From Pycnopodia helianthoides (taxonomy: Eukaryota; Echinodermata; Asteroidea; Forcipulatida; Asteriidae), in contig CM063247.1 of NCBI GenBank assembly GCA_032158295.1, forward strand, positions 10,668,675-10,732,674: a stretch of 64,000 nucleotides of DNA, read 5' to 3'. The notes below the pieces were generated by a model. The model was not told where the DNA came from, searched no databases, and saw only the letters and a program-made list of their open reading frames with translations. Within the stretch, counting starts at the first letter, position 1. Each line of letters begins with the position of its first letter. Made by a program: the position numbers and the translations under genes. This document shows positions 37,804 to 50,300 of the stretch, piece after piece.

Positions 37804-38751
37804 CCCAAACGTTTGGACATTATTCTTGGGCACTGAAATGTTGCTTGTCATTTGTGTATTAAAACCAGGTGCCTTTGAAGTCTTTGCGATGGTGCATATT
37901 GCGGCCTTCCTTGTTGTTACAAAAGCTTGTTTGGTTGTCCTCTCATTTTGTAGCAGCCATGTATTGAAGTCTGTTTTGGTAGAATTTAAGGCAGAACCAA
38001 TTTCAGCTGGCTTTTATTGTTTTGCCTCAGCAGAAACTGATTTATGGTGCTAACTACGAGTGTATGTTTCGCTGTCTGTCGGTCTCGAACAAGATGTTCT
38101 GTCGGAGAGACCCAGAGAAAGTCTCGACCATTATTTTTCCAACGAACTCAAGCTCAGGTAGGAACGTCTTTTATTTGGAGTAATTTTATGAACGTATCTA
38201 TAGTAACTGTCCAGAAGGGATTCTGCCCAATTTAAACACCTTTCTCCTTGTTTTGAAATCAGACTTATTGCAATTCAAAAAAATTGCCCTTCCTCCGTTA
38301 AACTACCTCCAGGCAGTTACAAAGTAGGCCCCTACTTGACTGAACCTTAGTTCCTTGTCTTTTTCCGAGAAAGACGCTTCTGGTAATTTTGTTTTCTTGT
38401 AAACGAGAGACACTTCTGCTCCAGTAAGGGTCACATTGTGGGAAATGTAACTAATTTTGCGAGAAACATTTCAAGGAAATAGTTGCATTATCAGTTGCAG
38501 TTGCTGAAGTATCAGGGCTTTTCAAATGGTAAATTCAGTTATAATTTAATCTTCACAAATGAGTTGATTTAAATAGGGTACATTAAAGCTACATTTATTG
38601 CTACCAGAACATTATTTGAAATACATAATTAGTCCATGTTCAGCATATTTGACAAAACTCGGTCACATAATATATCGTTATTAGATCATTCATTTATACG
38701 TTAACGTGTGTCGGTTAACTCCGACAATTTTGAAGGAAAATTGCAGGTAAG

Positions 38752-38981
38752 TATAGATAGGTTGCAGTATGACGTAAATCGGCCATCTTTACGGGCAGTT
38801 TAGAACAAACAGTCGTGCGTTTCGTGTGAGAACGGCGTGCAACACGCGCGCATTTCACGAAACTCATTGCAGGATTGGTCAGTGAACAACGCGGGTGCGT
38901 TAATAAGTTGAGCGTTTGACGCACCTGCAAGCCAAAATGCAATTTGCCCGTAAAGATGGCGTCTACTGGGAACTATCTATA
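38752..38981. mobile_element. MITE family D, copy 1
   Basis: About 230 bp with imperfect TIRs (TATAGATAGGTTGCAG and ACTGGGAACTATCTATA) and CATCTTTACGGGCA near both ends in inverse orientation. It contains an open frame of about 75 codons conserved in copy 2. Confidence 0.75.
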
Positions 38982-40149
38982 ATGTGTAATCAGTGTGAAT
39001 TAACACGTTAAAACAAAGACAACTTACATTTATACGTCAGTGAGACTTGATGCACTTCGATGACACCCTTATCATAATCTACACACACGCGTACATTATC
39101 GTTGTGTAGTATAGTGTGTCGTATTTGTGTGTGTTAAAACAATCCGTTTCAAATACTTCAGATAAGCGCCTTTAGACTCAATACAACTAATTCCAGTTCC
39201 AATTCCAATTCATGTGGAAACCATCTACCGTATAGACATGATTGATTTTAGCCAGGAGTGGCCAGCCCACGGCTCAGAGATTTATCTGTGAGAAGTCTTA
39301 AAGGGAGGTGCATCAGTAGATTTTGTTTTATTTTTTGTTTTATTCGAAGAATCAACCCAGAGTAATTTGACGAACTCCATGCTGTGTATGGTTAGGTCTG
39401 AAAAGGGAACTTGGATTTTGTTTAGATTTAAAACACTAATTTGGGTGGAAATAATGAAAAATAAGGGAAACAATGAATAATAAGGAAACTTAGGAAATAA
39501 CAACCATGATTTATATTTTAACAAACTGTTAAACAATGTCTCACAATAAACAATTTGTTGTTTTCGGGAATGTGTTGATATTTGTGTATATGCCTACACC
39601 ACAGATAAATTTGTAAATAAAAATAAATATTATTTAATTTATTAAACAACATATATATACGTTTAAAAAAAATAATTGAAACATTAGTTAATTAAATAAT
39701 CAATTAACTAAAGAATAAATAAATAGAAATGAAAATAATAACAATTACAGCCATCGCTGTTATATTCCGTCATTACAATCAAAAGTGTTATAGTATGGAG
39801 CGTCTGAGTTTTCCAGTGATTTTGAAATAGTTAAACGTATTACAATAGTCCTATAACTTGTTGAAGTTAAAAATGATAAACCCTTAATAGAGCACATAAT
39901 CCGTAAAAAAAAAAAAAAAAATGCATGGAGTTGCATTGATTGTTTTAGTATAGATATCAAGTCTGTTTGAAAGGATTTCTGTTGACGAAATTGTGTAACT
40001 CAATGAAATGCAACACGGTGTGGACTTACAGTGTAAACAATTGTTTTGGGGAACCTTGTACGCTGCCGTACTGTTTGAAGGCATCAGAATCGCGCACTTT
40101 AACGTGCGAGAACGCTTGACACTTCACACAAGCTAGGACTCGGGAAAGT
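38982..40149. other. Intergenic stretch, AT-rich
   Basis: Low-complexity A/T sequence at 39600-39740 and an A17 run at 39905-39921. No exon is supported. Confidence 0.5.
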
Positions 40150-40620
40150 ACTGAGTATACAGTACACATAGGTGTATATGTGTAGTACACATCGGTTTAT
40201 ATGTGTAGTACACATCGGTTTATATGTGTAGTACACATCGGTTTATATGTGTAGTACACATCGGTTTATATGTGTAGTACACATCGGTTTATATGTGTAG
40301 TACACATCGGTTTATATGTGTAGTACACATCGGTTTATATGTGTAGTACACATCGGTTTATATGTGTAGTACACATCGGTTTATATGTGTAGTACACATC
40401 GGTTTATATGTGTAGTACACATCGGTTTATATGTGTAGTACACATCGGTTTATATGTGTAGTACACATCGGTTTAGATGTGTAGTACACATCGGTGTAGA
40501 TGTGTAGCACACATCGGTGTAGATGTGTAGTACACATAGGTGTATATGTGTAGTACACATAGGTGTATATGTGTAGTACACATAGGTGTATATGTGTAGT
40601 ACACATAGGTGTATATGTGA
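40150..40620. repeat. 23-bp satellite array
   Basis: About 20 units. Each holds ATGTGTAGTACACAT, a perfect 7-base inverted repeat around one G, joined by CGGTTTAT. Central units are homogeneous; units at both ends carry AGGTGTAT or CGGTGTAG variants. Confidence 0.95.
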
Positions 40621-41152
40621 AGCTAAATAGTATGAAAGTGGTTGGCTAGATGTGCATTTTGTCTCCTAACTCAACGAAAGTATACCAATGTAATATACTC
40701 AGCATTATAAGTTTTGTAAACGAAATAAATTCGTGCATAGGAGTACAATACATTTTAAAGTTTTCTTTGACAAATCAGGATGTGCGCAGCAGCATTGTTT
40801 TATAACCAATTCATCATATAGAGTCAAATGTACTTCGTGATCTTATTATTCAATTTCTCTTATTATTATATTAACTCATAAATAGCTCAACCAATGTGTT
40901 TTCCTCACAGCAGCACCCAAGGAATCACTCCGCTAATAGCCAAAATTAGAAGAAAAAGGCCAATTTCAGCTAACTAATTTGAGTTTACGAAATTTGCATC
41001 TTGAACACAATGCCTGCAGTCTAAAGAAACGCGTGGAGATTTGAAATAAGCGCTAAACTTTGAAACCACAGAGGTGTAGGTGAAACCAACGCCGTGGACT
41101 CACTGATGGAACCGTCTTTCATAATGTTCAGTATTTGCAAAGAAATTCACCG

Positions 41153-41302
41153 CTACTCGTTTAATGTCGAAGGCTCGACGTTCGTGCCTGTGGTCGGTAC
41201 GTTACTTAGGTCAGCGTCTTGATTGTGAATAGTGCCAGTTACAAATCCCAGCCCTGTAGTAGTGTTCTCTCCGACCTTTTTGTTACGATACACGGCATTC
41301 AG
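41153..41302 (-). CDS. GABA-B-like receptor exon 17 (distal tail and stop, provisional)
   Basis: 49 codons plus TAG, with a clean acceptor TTTAATTTCAG and phase 0 in, matching the exon 16 donor. The frame reads LNAVYRNKKVGENTTTGLGF and ends with a polar Thr/Asn-rich tail. No coiled coil is seen. If exon 16 terminates the protein instead, this may be an alternative last exon. Confidence 0.45.
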   Translation of the reverse strand: MNAVYRNKKVGENTTTGLGFVTGTIHNQDADLSNVPTTGTNVEPSTLNE

Positions 41303-44300
41303 CTGAAATTAAACACACACACACATATTCAGTACACTTCACACGGGTTTGGCGGGGAGCTAGTCGTTCTGAGAATGTTAGATCGTTCCCTTCCCATGCA
41401 ATGCAAGTGAGTGAAGTAAGCCGAGTTATGTTAAATTAAGGAATTTTTCTCCAAATATTGCTGTTTTACTATCCTTTATATGAAAAAGACGTTTTCAAAA
41501 ATTTCATCGTAGTATCATGTTTCCCCCGTTAACTTTCTTTACGTTTGGTCTGTTAAAAAAGAGATAAAACTGCGAATATTTGCCCAATTGCGCATGCTAA
41601 TGTTAGGTGTACACATTTATGTGTGCTTTGCAATGTCTCTTCTTGGCCATCGTAGCTGCATTTTTGTGTATACTACTGAAGGACGCCACACGATTCTTGA
41701 AACGCTTGCTAAACAGCAGAGGGGCCATTTTCATAGAGCTGCTTAAGCAGAAAACATTGCTTAACACATTTCTGCCAAGCAAAAAAATAGCAGGAAACCA
41801 GCCAAGAATGGTACACGTGACACGGTATTCTGGCTGGTAACCTTATTCCGGTAGGCAAAATTATTTTCCTTTAAAGCATTGTTTTCCTTTGTTTTATGAA
41901 AGATATGAAAAGAAACCGTAACTTTGTGACATATACCTTGGGAAGAACATCATGCAAAGCGAAGTCGTTATGCAAAATAGTAGAAAAGAAGAAACGAGCG
42001 CAAAGGTGACTCCAATCGATGATACTGAGAGAAAAGATAACGGTACAGCGACGGCACAGCAGATGACTGTGTTATAGATTGACAGACCTACGTAGTAACT
42101 GTCATTCAGACCGGGAACGTTGATGTTTCTGAAACACAATGCAATAAACAGAAAAACAATCCGTTTAAGAAGGTTTTTCCAATAGTAACACAGTTTTCTT
42201 TTCAATTGATAAAAACAATCTGACGTCACTCGCCTTCAAAAGCTTCAAAACAATGCCGCTCGTATCATACACAAGCAACCCAAACACTCGCGTGCATCAT
42301 CAATTCTTCAACACATTGGTTACTCATTCAAAAACGCACTTTCTCAAAACAGCTGTGATTATGTGCAAAGCACTTATAACAAACACACACACCAGAATAC
42401 ATAACAGGCTCAACTGATCTCAGCATGCACCGAAGTGGCCTCAGCTTGTAGCGTTACTTAAAAATACATCGCACACATGCATGTGACGTTGCCTTCTCAG
42501 TAGCTGGACACAGATACTGGAACTCGCTTTCTCTTAACAATCTTACTTGCAACTATGTTCATCAACTCAAACGTAAACTCTTACCTATTTTTATCTTAAG
42601 GTTTCTGTTATCACTACAATGTTCCTCTCTGGAATTATACTACCCTCAGTGCATTTAAACCATTAATAAATGCTCGCATTATTATTATACATTATTAAAT
42701 CATCAATCGATTTGAACAACGGGAATATCATAATCATACAAAAGCAAAGACGAGTTTGTTTTCTACCTTGTCGACCAAGCAAGGAAAGCGCCAAACACGA
42801 CGACAAAGGCCTTGTAGACGAGCATCGCCATCATCCATATGTTGTTATTTTCGGACGTGCAGTTTACATACAGCTTCTCGTATCTTCTGTAATTTGCCAA
42901 ATCTTCCTGGGTCTGAGTGGGGTATCACGGAACAAAAATTATTTATGAAAATTACGTCCGTGTCCAGCGAATAGGACATCTTTTTCTTTAACATTGTTAT
43001 CACATTTAAAAGGGGACGTTCGTAAACGCAAACAAATTGCATTATCTCGTAAATATTGTGTATGCTGTCACCCTAGATTACCGACGGTCAGTAATTTGGG
43101 CCTTTGAAAGTTGCGGGTGAAAGTTCATAATTCCATGTGCAACCACCGGCCTGCTATGATCATGACTAGAGTCCCCCTTAAAGTGATACTGTCTCATACT
43201 TCAATGCGGAAGGATAGTGCCGTCACTTGAATAAAATAATGATCCCACTTTTTATTGTGAACGTGCACGATAGTTATCGTGTACGTACACCATAACTACC
43301 ATGTACGTTCCGTATTTCCATTATAAATATCAGATTTTCTTCAACAAACTTGGGAGATTCAATCTTTTTTTTCATGTGTGTATTTATTTATAAATTGTAT
43401 TTCATTCGAGTTTTATTTTGCCGGCCTACCTGCGGAATATTGATTCGTACTTCTTCAACACGTAGAGGATCGACGATCTGCCATGGGATGAGGATCGCGA
43501 AATCTACCAAAAGCAGCACAGCAATAATACCGAAGAGATACCGGTCCTTGATCACCTATAGCCACCAGTGAACACGAAAAATAGGATCCATTAATCAAAC
43601 TCCGGCAGTGATAAAATAACTTGAATAAAAAATAACCATAAACCACAAAGTGTGCCCGATGCGTCCCTCTGAGGAATTCCTGAGATTACCAGTACAGAAT
43701 GAAGTTTATTTATTAGTCCCATTATCGAGGATTCGAAAATTTTAGTTTTTGCCAGTCACTAGAGTTTTTGTTTACGTCATTTCATTTCATTTTATTCGCC
43801 AGCAAACATATCCAAAATTTGCACAATCGAAGGCTCTACATGAACAAACAGTAACATTTATATGAAAAATACAAAAATGTACAAATATTTTGCAAAGTAT
43901 TGAGCAACCCGGCTGTGCTGGCAGATACATGTAGGAACAACCTCCAGTGGGGGTGGTGCATTATAACAATAGAAACAAAACAAAGAACCCTGGCGGGGAA
44001 AGCCAAGAATGACGAAAAAAGTCACTTTCAAAGTCGCTGACCATTTGGTTCTTAAAACCACTTGAACATTAAAAGATCAACCACCCCCCCCCCCCCCCAG
44101 GAGGGATGAGCATTGTCCACCATCAAGCCAAGCCGGGCAACTCAGGGAAGAAGTACGATGATTATTACAAAAATACAAAAATCAAGTTAAAAACGAAATA
44201 CTGGTTAAATCTGGACCTGCCAGCTGATTTCCTTAAAATGCTTTTTGGATCCTCTCACAAAAACTAGGGAGGCTAATCAAAGGTTGGGAAGGTACATTTT

Positions 44301-47300
44301 CAAAGTAGACAGGAAACCTGTCAAAACAAAATACTTATAAATAACTATTGGTTATATCAACAATTACCTTTTTCTTCGTCTTTTTATAGATGACGATACT
44401 GTATACTCTCCATATCTTCGAGAACATCCCACCGAAGGCAAGCGTGAATGCGACTGCAAGGAGCCAGGTTCGAGCCTGAAAATGATGTAAGTCATCAGAA
44501 AAGTACATTGCATAAAAATAACGTATATATCTTTCCCTATGTTTAATGAAGTAGTTATTTATGAACTTACCTGTTTATAAACATACCTGTTAATGTACTT
44601 TGGGTTGAAATTAGTGTAAATGTTGTTTGTTTAAAAATCATCGTCAGTGTAAAGATTCAACTTCATTGAAAAAACGTATCAGATGAATTAACTTTCTTTG
44701 TATTCAAAGATTACCTACAAAAAGAATGCAGAGTGATTTGCAAACGAATCGGTACCATTCCCGCTGATACGACAGGGAAGCAAAACACAATGTGTACATT
44801 CCCGTCGAAGAACCGAGTATTATTTCATAAAGCTTTTGTCAGCAGTCATTATATGCCTACGGATCTAATCTTAGCACAGTTTTTATTTTATAAACACTGC
44901 TAAAACTGCAGCAAAAAGCTACCTTTCCAGCGGTTCTTGTGAGCAGATGAGTGACGCAATAATGCACATCCAACTGGAATTTTATGAACACGTAATGAGG
45001 AAAGAAAGTGTGGAGAACTTAACAGTCACATGGCACGCTGAAAGGAAGAGAAGCAGGGGATACAGTGATGGCGGACAGGGTACCAGGCAGTGACAATGAG
45101 TAAAGAGTTGCTGAAAACAATACGAGACAGAAAACTGTGGAGAGCCATGATTACCAACGTCCTGCGGGACATTGTACTTAAAGAAGAGCATTGTGAACGC
45201 GCACACTCGCTGTCAACTCTCGATCGTACATGGAATAATATTGCTTACGCATGTTTTTTTTTCTGCACACAAATTGACTCGCCAGCAAACATCTTTATGA
45301 GATGGGCCCAACTGCTTTAAAGACACTGGACACTATTGGTAATTGTCAAAGACCAGTCTTCTCACTTGGTGTATCTCAACATATGCACAAAATAACAAAC
45401 CTGTGAAAATTTGAACTCAATTGGTCGTCGAAGTTGCGAGATAATAATGGAAGAAAAAACACCCTTGTCACACGAAGTTGTGTGCTTTCAGATGCTTGAT
45501 TGCTTGATTTCGAGACCGCACCTGAGGTCTCGAAATCAATTCAAATATTTTACTGTGAAATGACTTCTTTCTCAAAAACTACGTTACTTCAGAGGGAGCC
45601 GTTTCTCACAATGTTTTGTACTATCAACAGCTCTCCATTGCTCGTTACCAAGTAAGTTTTTATGCCTACAATTATTTTGAGTAACTACCAATAGTGTCCA
45701 GTGCCTTTAAAAAGTGGTATGCGATACTTGCTTACTCTGCAGATTGACTCCAACGTGTTGTCATCCACTATGGAACGATCAATGCCCAGCAGCATCACAC
45801 ACACATACGCCAACATGATACCACACGCTATGAAGCTATTGATATTTGGGCTGGACATTTTGATTTGTCTGGAGAGATTAGAAGTAAAGGTATGGCAATA
45901 GTTGTCGATTAAACATTATTATACAAACTATACATCATTTTTGTTGAACAAAGAACAAGGTGCTTGTGTAAAAAAGTCCAAATACAAAATACATATATAT
46001 ATATATTTGAATATTAAATGTTGATTTAATGTTGTGACGTTATCGATGGCGTCATCATCCGAAAAAATGCGGTTTCATCTACACACTTAGATCTAACTAC
46101 ATGATAAGTTTCAAGTCTGCATCCTTTTTGAATTATGAAATTTCAACTTCCGTTTTCTAGCGGAGGGTCACACTCTGTATAAGATTTGTGCAATACTTTC
46201 GTATGAGCTTTCATGTGGCGCAAAAAGAGGCTATGTATTCAGATTATTGATAAAACTTGTAAATAATTATGGACAAAACGAACGTTAGATTTTAATGCAG
46301 CGGGTCCATCAACGGGATCGTGTCGCACAGCGTTGCGGTAGCGAGACGTAAATCCCGAACTAATATCCCGTGTAGCCGGTGCAGCTGTGGCTCGAGGGGC
46401 TAGGAGAAATAATCCCCTTGGCAAGAAATAGCTATAGATGGGAGCTTATATGAACATGTGGGAGGATAGATACACTGAATCCTCATGCCTCGCCATAGCT
46501 ATAGTATTTACATAACCTAAAGAGCACCAGTCTTGCAACATTGCGCAACAGTGTCACGTTCATTTGACATTTGCAACGGCTGGTAAAGACACCTTTTGTT
46601 TTTTCGAGAAAAAAAATGTTCATTACGTGAAATTTTGACGATTAAAAAAATTTAAAAAAAAAAAACATTCTACAAATTATTGTCTATGATTATACATCAC
46701 ACCGGTTTGCTCCTTTTACTTGAGGATTCTGATATACTTGTGCAGTATTTAAAGATAACGGTTTACTCACTTGTGCTTGCGCTTCCAAAAGTTAAATCCC
46801 AGGAACGCCAATGCAAGAATAATTCCAAGACTTGCCAATACCGACATGCTGGCCACGATGGAAAGGGGCGTGGCTTGTAGGTCAACAATGGTTACAGTGA
46901 TGTCAGAATCGTACGGGGGATGCCCTCCTACAGACAAAATTAGATCATGACACTCTCTATCAATCTCTGTACAAATACAGGGCCCCGTTTTGTAGAGCTG
47001 CTTCTAAGCAGAAAAAATATTGCTGAACTGTTTTCTGCTAAAGTAAAAGTGAGCAGGATACCAGTTACAGATGGAATATGTGACATGGTGTTTTAGCTGG
47101 TACTTTTTCTACTCTTTGTGCTTTTAAGCAGCTTTTTTATGCATATTTATGGAACTTTGATCCTAGCCGTGCGAAAAACCCAGCTTGAAAACTCTTTCAA
47201 CTGGTTTCCCATTAGTGTTTTTTATAGTGTATTTATTCTCTTTTATGAAGTAATTATTATGCAAATCACTCACCACTGTAAAACCACAGATTGTCAACAG

Positions 47301-50300
47301 GAATAGACCAGTGAAGCTTTTTCTTGATGCTGTCAAATGTTCCCACACTGATCTCTTCACCGGCTTGACAATCGAAAAGAAACAGTATGTGCATAAGTCT
47401 TTATTGTCTACGTTCCACAATATCAACTCTACCTACCCTCATGGTAGACGATCTGGTTCCCTCAAGATCAACTCGACCTACCCTCATGGTAGACGATCTG
47501 GTTCCCTCAAGATCAACTCGACCTACCCTCATGGTAGACGATCTGGTTCCCTCAAGATCAACTCGACCTACCCTCATGGTAGACGATCTGGTTCCCTCAA
47601 GATCAACTCTACCTACCCTCATGGTAGACGATCTGGTTCCCTCAAGATCAACTCGACCTACCCTCATGGTAGACGATCTGATCCCCTCAAGATCAACTCG
47701 ACCTACCCTCATGGTAGACGATCTGGTTCCCTCAAGATCAACTCGACCTACCCTCATGGTAGACGATCTGGTTCCCTCAAGATCAACTCGACCTACCCTC
47801 ATGGTAGACGATCTGATCCCCTCAAGATCAACTCGACCTACCCTCATGGTAGACGATCTGGTTCCCTCAAGATCAACTCGACCTACCCTCATGGTAGACG
47901 ATCTGATCCCCTCAAGATCAATTCGACCTACCCTCATGGTAGACGATCTGATCCCCTCAAGATCAACTCGACCTACCCTCATGGTAGACGATCTGATTCC
48001 CTCAAGATCAACTCGACCTACCCTCATGGTAGACGATCTGGTTCCCTCACGATCAACTCGACTTACCCTCATGGCAGACGATCAGAGCATACTGATCAAA
48101 AAGTCGACTTGTCAAACCACCGGCTCTTTTCAGAACCACCACGACTCATAAAGAGAGTTTTATGTTCACGGTGTCTCCGCAAACCTCACTAGATTGTATT
48201 CCCACCATGCAAAGTTTCAAATTTCTTCTGGACATAACCCTTTTCTCATAACCGGGAGCTGTGAACGTGTAACCCTTTACAAGTACTTTGTACAAATACG
48301 TATTATTTTAACACTGCAATGTAACTTTGATTAGACTATAAGACCTTGAATTGTTTTAATGAAATTATAATTTGTTTGGTCTGCTCTTTACACCTTTTTA
48401 CTTGGTAGCCGATAAACTTAAAAGGATTACACGTATTAATTATCTACACGACAGAGGAAGGGTATCAATATTTTTCCCGTCAGTTTCTTTTTCTTTAAAA
48501 GCGAAGATTGCCTTTAGTGTGTGTGCGTTTGTAGTGAAATTCAAACCCAGAATTTACAACAAAAGGAACAACAGATCCACGATTGTTATCACAAAGGGAA
48601 ACAATGGAGTCCAAGTTTGTCAGGACAAAGAGTTGAACAAAGGAGGGTCCACGATTGGAGGTCATTACTTTTTCTTTTCTTTTTTGTGTGTGTGTGTGTG
48701 AGAGAGATGTGTGATAACCTCTTTCTAAACTTACCTACATTTTGCTCTACCAGTAAATTACCAAGCCTGTAGCCAGCCTTGGTGAAATTCACAGGACCCT
48801 GGTGAAACGGGGCATGTCAAGACACAAAACTCGTTAATCTTTGCAAATCTAAATGTAATCAGTCTGTTTCATAGTTAAAAGACACCACCACTTTCAGTAC
48901 ATTCGTCGATCGGTAATCAAAACTGAAAACCAAGAATCTCCACATTCCTTCATTTGACGAGTACATAAACAGTGATGCGGTTTCTCTCTGATTATTAACG
49001 TGTGTATGAAATCATGACAGATTCTTACCATTAAAAGCTCAATGTAAAAATATATTTGCGAGCGGTTCACATTCAGGATAGTACAATGTTGCAATAAGGG
49101 AAAACCAAACAGGGAAATAAAAAGGCTTTGGTCACCCACCGACAATCCAATAAAATCCTGATTCAAAATGCTGTCACCGACCACCTGGGCGTATTCCCTG
49201 TCCCCGTACTGGTAGGTATCAAGTTTCCTTCCTAGCACAGTTTGAGCGTCATGCATGGCATTTGCCAACGCCCACATACCGTCGTAACCCAAGGCAGCGA
49301 GAAAAACCTCAGTCGGGGCAAGAGAGAATCCCATAGCGTCTTCCATGAGTAGCTGAAACTCATATGTGCTCTGGAGTAGAAAAGGGAAACGTTCAAAAGG
49401 ACTAAATAATGTCAGTTTTGCTCACAAAAGGGTAAATATAAATTTTACAGCCAATTGTAACATTTCAAAACTCGCGAACACTAATCACCGCCGACATGTT
49501 GATCCCTGGTCACGGAACTGCCGGAATAGGTCCGTTACTCGACCACCGAGCAGACTGGTTGATATTAACCACTCGAACACCTTTGGTCATCCAAGACGAT
49601 TCAATCACTTCCAAATGGATACCACAGTTTTCAAGATTAAAGAGTGAATATTGCTTTGATGCAGGCATAATTGTGGACATGGTAGAGTTTGAATGTTAAA
49701 CAATCTAAAAACTTTTTGGTCAGAATTGCACCCGGATCCACGTCCCCTGGTCAGGGCTTGACCCATTTCTGGGTTAATATGACCCAGAATCTCAGTCACA
49801 ATTACCCAGAAAAGGGTCAAGTGACTCATAATCTGAGTTAACATCCCGTTTTTTAAACCACTTTCCGGGTCAACCCGATCCTGAAGTGGGTCATCAGGCC
49901 CCCTAGACCTGGAATCCGGGTCAGTTTCGACCCGGAAGTTTAGGTGTCTAACCTTGCCACATGAGGTGATCTCTTTGTTGTTGTCAAACCTGCTGAAAGT
50001 AACTGCCAAATAGCCCTCCGTTGCCGTCTTCAGCTGTTCTGCAGTACAGTTGACTCCGGCTGTTTTCTCTTGCCAGTTAGCGTCATAATACCCAAGTACC
50101 ATCCAAACGTAATTGGGACCGTACAAACCTAAATAAAAAGCCTAAGTCCAGGAAAGTATTGAATACTTGTTTTAAATTTTAAAAAAATTGTATTTTTAGT
50201 CGGTAATCCTTTTAGAGATAATTAACTCCATAGATTTTCTGATGAAGTAATGTCAGTAAGGTATCCTTTTTTCTATTTTTTTTTTTAATACAAAGTCAAT

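Larger units (their letters stand above)
32678..38751. other. Long intergenic stretch
   Basis: Apart from the SINE at 35042, the repeat at 36145 and the MITE fragment at 37560, I see no gene. AT-rich low-complexity sequence is common (33290-33420, 34480-34620). A short inverted repeat, GAGCAGCCTTTG with AAAGGCTGCTC, lies at 37291-37342. Confidence 0.5.

Noticed and set aside
40150..40620. CRISPR-like array
   Set aside because: Units are head to tail with no unique spacers, in a eukaryotic genome.
47311..48192. A 293-codon open frame with STYPHGRRS repeats (and 254- and 223-codon frames over the same DNA)
   Set aside because: A 45-bp tandem repeat keeps all its frames open. The array lies in an intron of the receptor gene and is not in phase with the next exon.
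49941..49953. Alternative exon 6 to 7 junctions and the exon 7 donor three bases downstream
   Set aside because: They would add residues not found in GABA-B relatives, while TCG|GTGGGT joined to GGTCCT gives the family motif.
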